A stretch of DNA of 64,000 nucleotides, taken from Polyangium mundeleinium (GTDB taxonomy: Bacteria; Myxococcota_A; Polyangia; Polyangiales; Polyangiaceae). Positions 63,195 to 64,000 of the stretch are shown here, piece after piece. The stretch covers positions 11,378,501 to 11,442,500 of the forward strand of contig NZ_JAQNDO010000001.1 in assembly GCF_028369105.1 (NCBI RefSeq). The letters run 5' to 3'. The position numbers and the translations under genes are program-made. How positions within the stretch are numbered: position 1 is the first letter of the stretch; each line of letters opens with the position of its first letter. The notes below the pieces were generated by a model that worked only from the letters and a program-made list of their open reading frames with translations, made no database searches and was not told the DNA's origin.

Positions 63195-64000
63195 ATGGCT
63201 GTCAACCCCCGGATCGTCCTCTCGGAACAGCTGAAGTTGCCGGCGCGGACGGCGCGGGATGTCCGGGCTGCGTGCAATCCTCGCATCGAACTCGCAGGGA
63301 ATGATCTGCGCGAGTTGCGGGAAGACCTGTCGAGCGTGCGCGGCGGAGATCGTATCCGTCGCATGGAGGAGTGCATCCGCGGCGCGCTCCCCGGGGACTA
63401 TCAAGTCCAGCTCCTCAGCGGTCATCCCGGGAGCGGGAAGTCGACCGAGCTCCACTGGCTCGCGGGCGAGCTCAAGAAAAATAATAAGGACAACGTCGAA
63501 TATCATCCGCTCGTCATCGACGTGCAGGACTACCTGAACGCCCGCGATGTGCAGCTCCCGGACTTCATCACGGCCATCTTCACGGCCATCCTCGATGATC
63601 CGCTGCTCGGCAAGCTCGTGAGCACTTCGGCGACCGCGAAGAAGATCTGGAAGGATCTCACGGCGTGGTTCAACGAGATCGGGATCACCCTGGAGGCAGA
63701 GGTCCCCGTCGGAAACGCCAAGGTAAAACTCGGCGTCTTGAAGTCGCCGACCGTCCCCGAGCGCTTCCGCGGGGTGAGCCACAAGCACATCATGTCCCTC
63801 GTGGAGGGGCTGAACGAGTTGTTGCAGGCGCTCCGGCCGCCGCTCGCGAACCACGGCACGGATGACGTGGTCATCATCGCGGACAACCTCGAACGGATGG
63901 AGCGGCTGCCGCTCCCGGACGGGACGAAGCGCACGACGCACGACCTGTTTTTCCTGGAGCAGCTCCCGCTCATCCAGGAGGTCGCGGTGCACCTCATCGT
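63195..64000 (+). CDS. P-loop (AAA-type) ATPase, 3' end beyond window
   Basis: Partial gene: 268 codons are present and the frame is open at base 64000. The N-terminal ~65 residues are helical and charged. The Walker A motif G-H-P-G-S-G-K-S-T is at residues 76-84, followed by a T-E-L-H-W-L-A helix. A Walker B-like strand V-V-I-I-A-D-N is at about 225-231, with Asp but no following Glu. The region between, residues 110-220, has I-D-V-Q-D-Y-L and several hydrophobic helices. It is a soluble AAA/STAND-like ATPase of a type often found next to effector genes in bacterial defence or signalling loci, but no partner is visible here. Codon use (A-A-A, A-A-T-A-A-T) is locally AT-richer near 63475-63490. 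Confidence 0.75.
   Translation, partial: MAVNPRIVLSEQLKLPARTARDVRAACNPRIELAGNDLRELREDLSSVRGGDRIRRMEECIRGALPGDYQVQLLSGHPGSGKSTELHWLAGELKKNNKDNVEYHPLVIDVQDYLNARDVQLPDFITAIFTAILDDPLLGKLVSTSATAKKIWKDLTAWFNEIGITLEAEVPVGNAKVKLGVLKSPTVPERFRGVSHKHIMSLVEGLNELLQALRPPLANHGTDDVVIIADNLERMERLPLPDGTKRTTHDLFFLEQLPLIQEVAVHLI

Overview
The window is a contiguous piece of a very GC-rich genome (roughly two thirds or more G+C by eye, strongly GC-biased third codon positions). Three eukaryote-like Ser/Thr kinases, a PP2C phosphatase, many lipoproteins with long Gly/Ser linkers and DUF4215-type Cys motifs, an RCC1-repeat lipoprotein and a steroid 5-alpha-reductase-like protein point to a myxobacterium, most likely a Polyangiales (Polyangium/Sorangium-like). 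This is inferred from gene content; there is no rRNA marker. About 55 protein genes cover nearly all of the sequence. I see no tRNA, rRNA, CRISPR array or insertion sequence.

Layout. 1-4.1 kb (minus strand): a truncated HAMP membrane sensor, a GNAT acetyltransferase and a 910-residue Ser/Thr kinase. 4.4-7.4 kb: glnB-glnA (nitrogen assimilation) and a second kinase closed by a clear hairpin terminator. 7.4-8.5 kb: a lower-GC two-gene lipoprotein/small-protein unit that looks like a toxin-immunity pair. 9.5-11.3 kb: a coupled pair of sensory proteins, PAS-STAS (RsbR-like) plus an unknown. 11.5-15.1 kb: lipoproteins and a glutathione transferase. 15.2-19.9 kb: a four-gene minus operon (secreted protein, PHP phosphoesterase, large membrane protein, parvulin lipoprotein), divergent from a GH13 enzyme at 19.9-21.9 kb. 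22-26 kb: beta-propeller lipoproteins and a di-haem cytochrome c. 26-28.3 kb: steroid-reductase-like and FAD monooxygenase genes.

28.3-34.8 kb: an outer-membrane beta-barrel divergent from an S9 peptidase, with three TTGCGCAA palindromes between them; then a TonB-dependent receptor and a HmuY-like haem-binding lipoprotein, translationally coupled behind a promoter with a perfect 7-1-7 Fur-type palindrome. 34.8-43.4 kb: serine hydrolase with a duplicated C-terminal module, TPR protein, type II pantothenate kinase, two DNA-repair genes (Mug, AlkD-like) and a large secreted alpha/beta hydrolase. 43.5-46.5 kb: sulfite/nitrite reductase divergent from a trans-sulfuration PLP enzyme (sulfur assimilation).

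46.5-51 kb: a kinase whose C-terminus looks like a degenerate GGDEF domain, and a three-gene coupled operon ending in a radical SAM protein. 51-55.7 kb: RCC1 lipoprotein, Gly-rich lipoprotein, PP2C phosphatase and two small genes. 55.7-61.5 kb: a polyhydroxyalkanoate (PHA) cluster (class III-type PhaC, PhaE-like subunit, acyl-CoA synthetase, small phasin-like protein, PhaR) with two matching TTGTTGC-N3-GCARCAA palindromes upstream of the phasin-like and phaR genes, and a second acyl-CoA synthetase transcribed away. 61.5-64 kb: an orphan receiver domain, glyQ (without glyS next to it), and the start of a P-loop ATPase running off the window.
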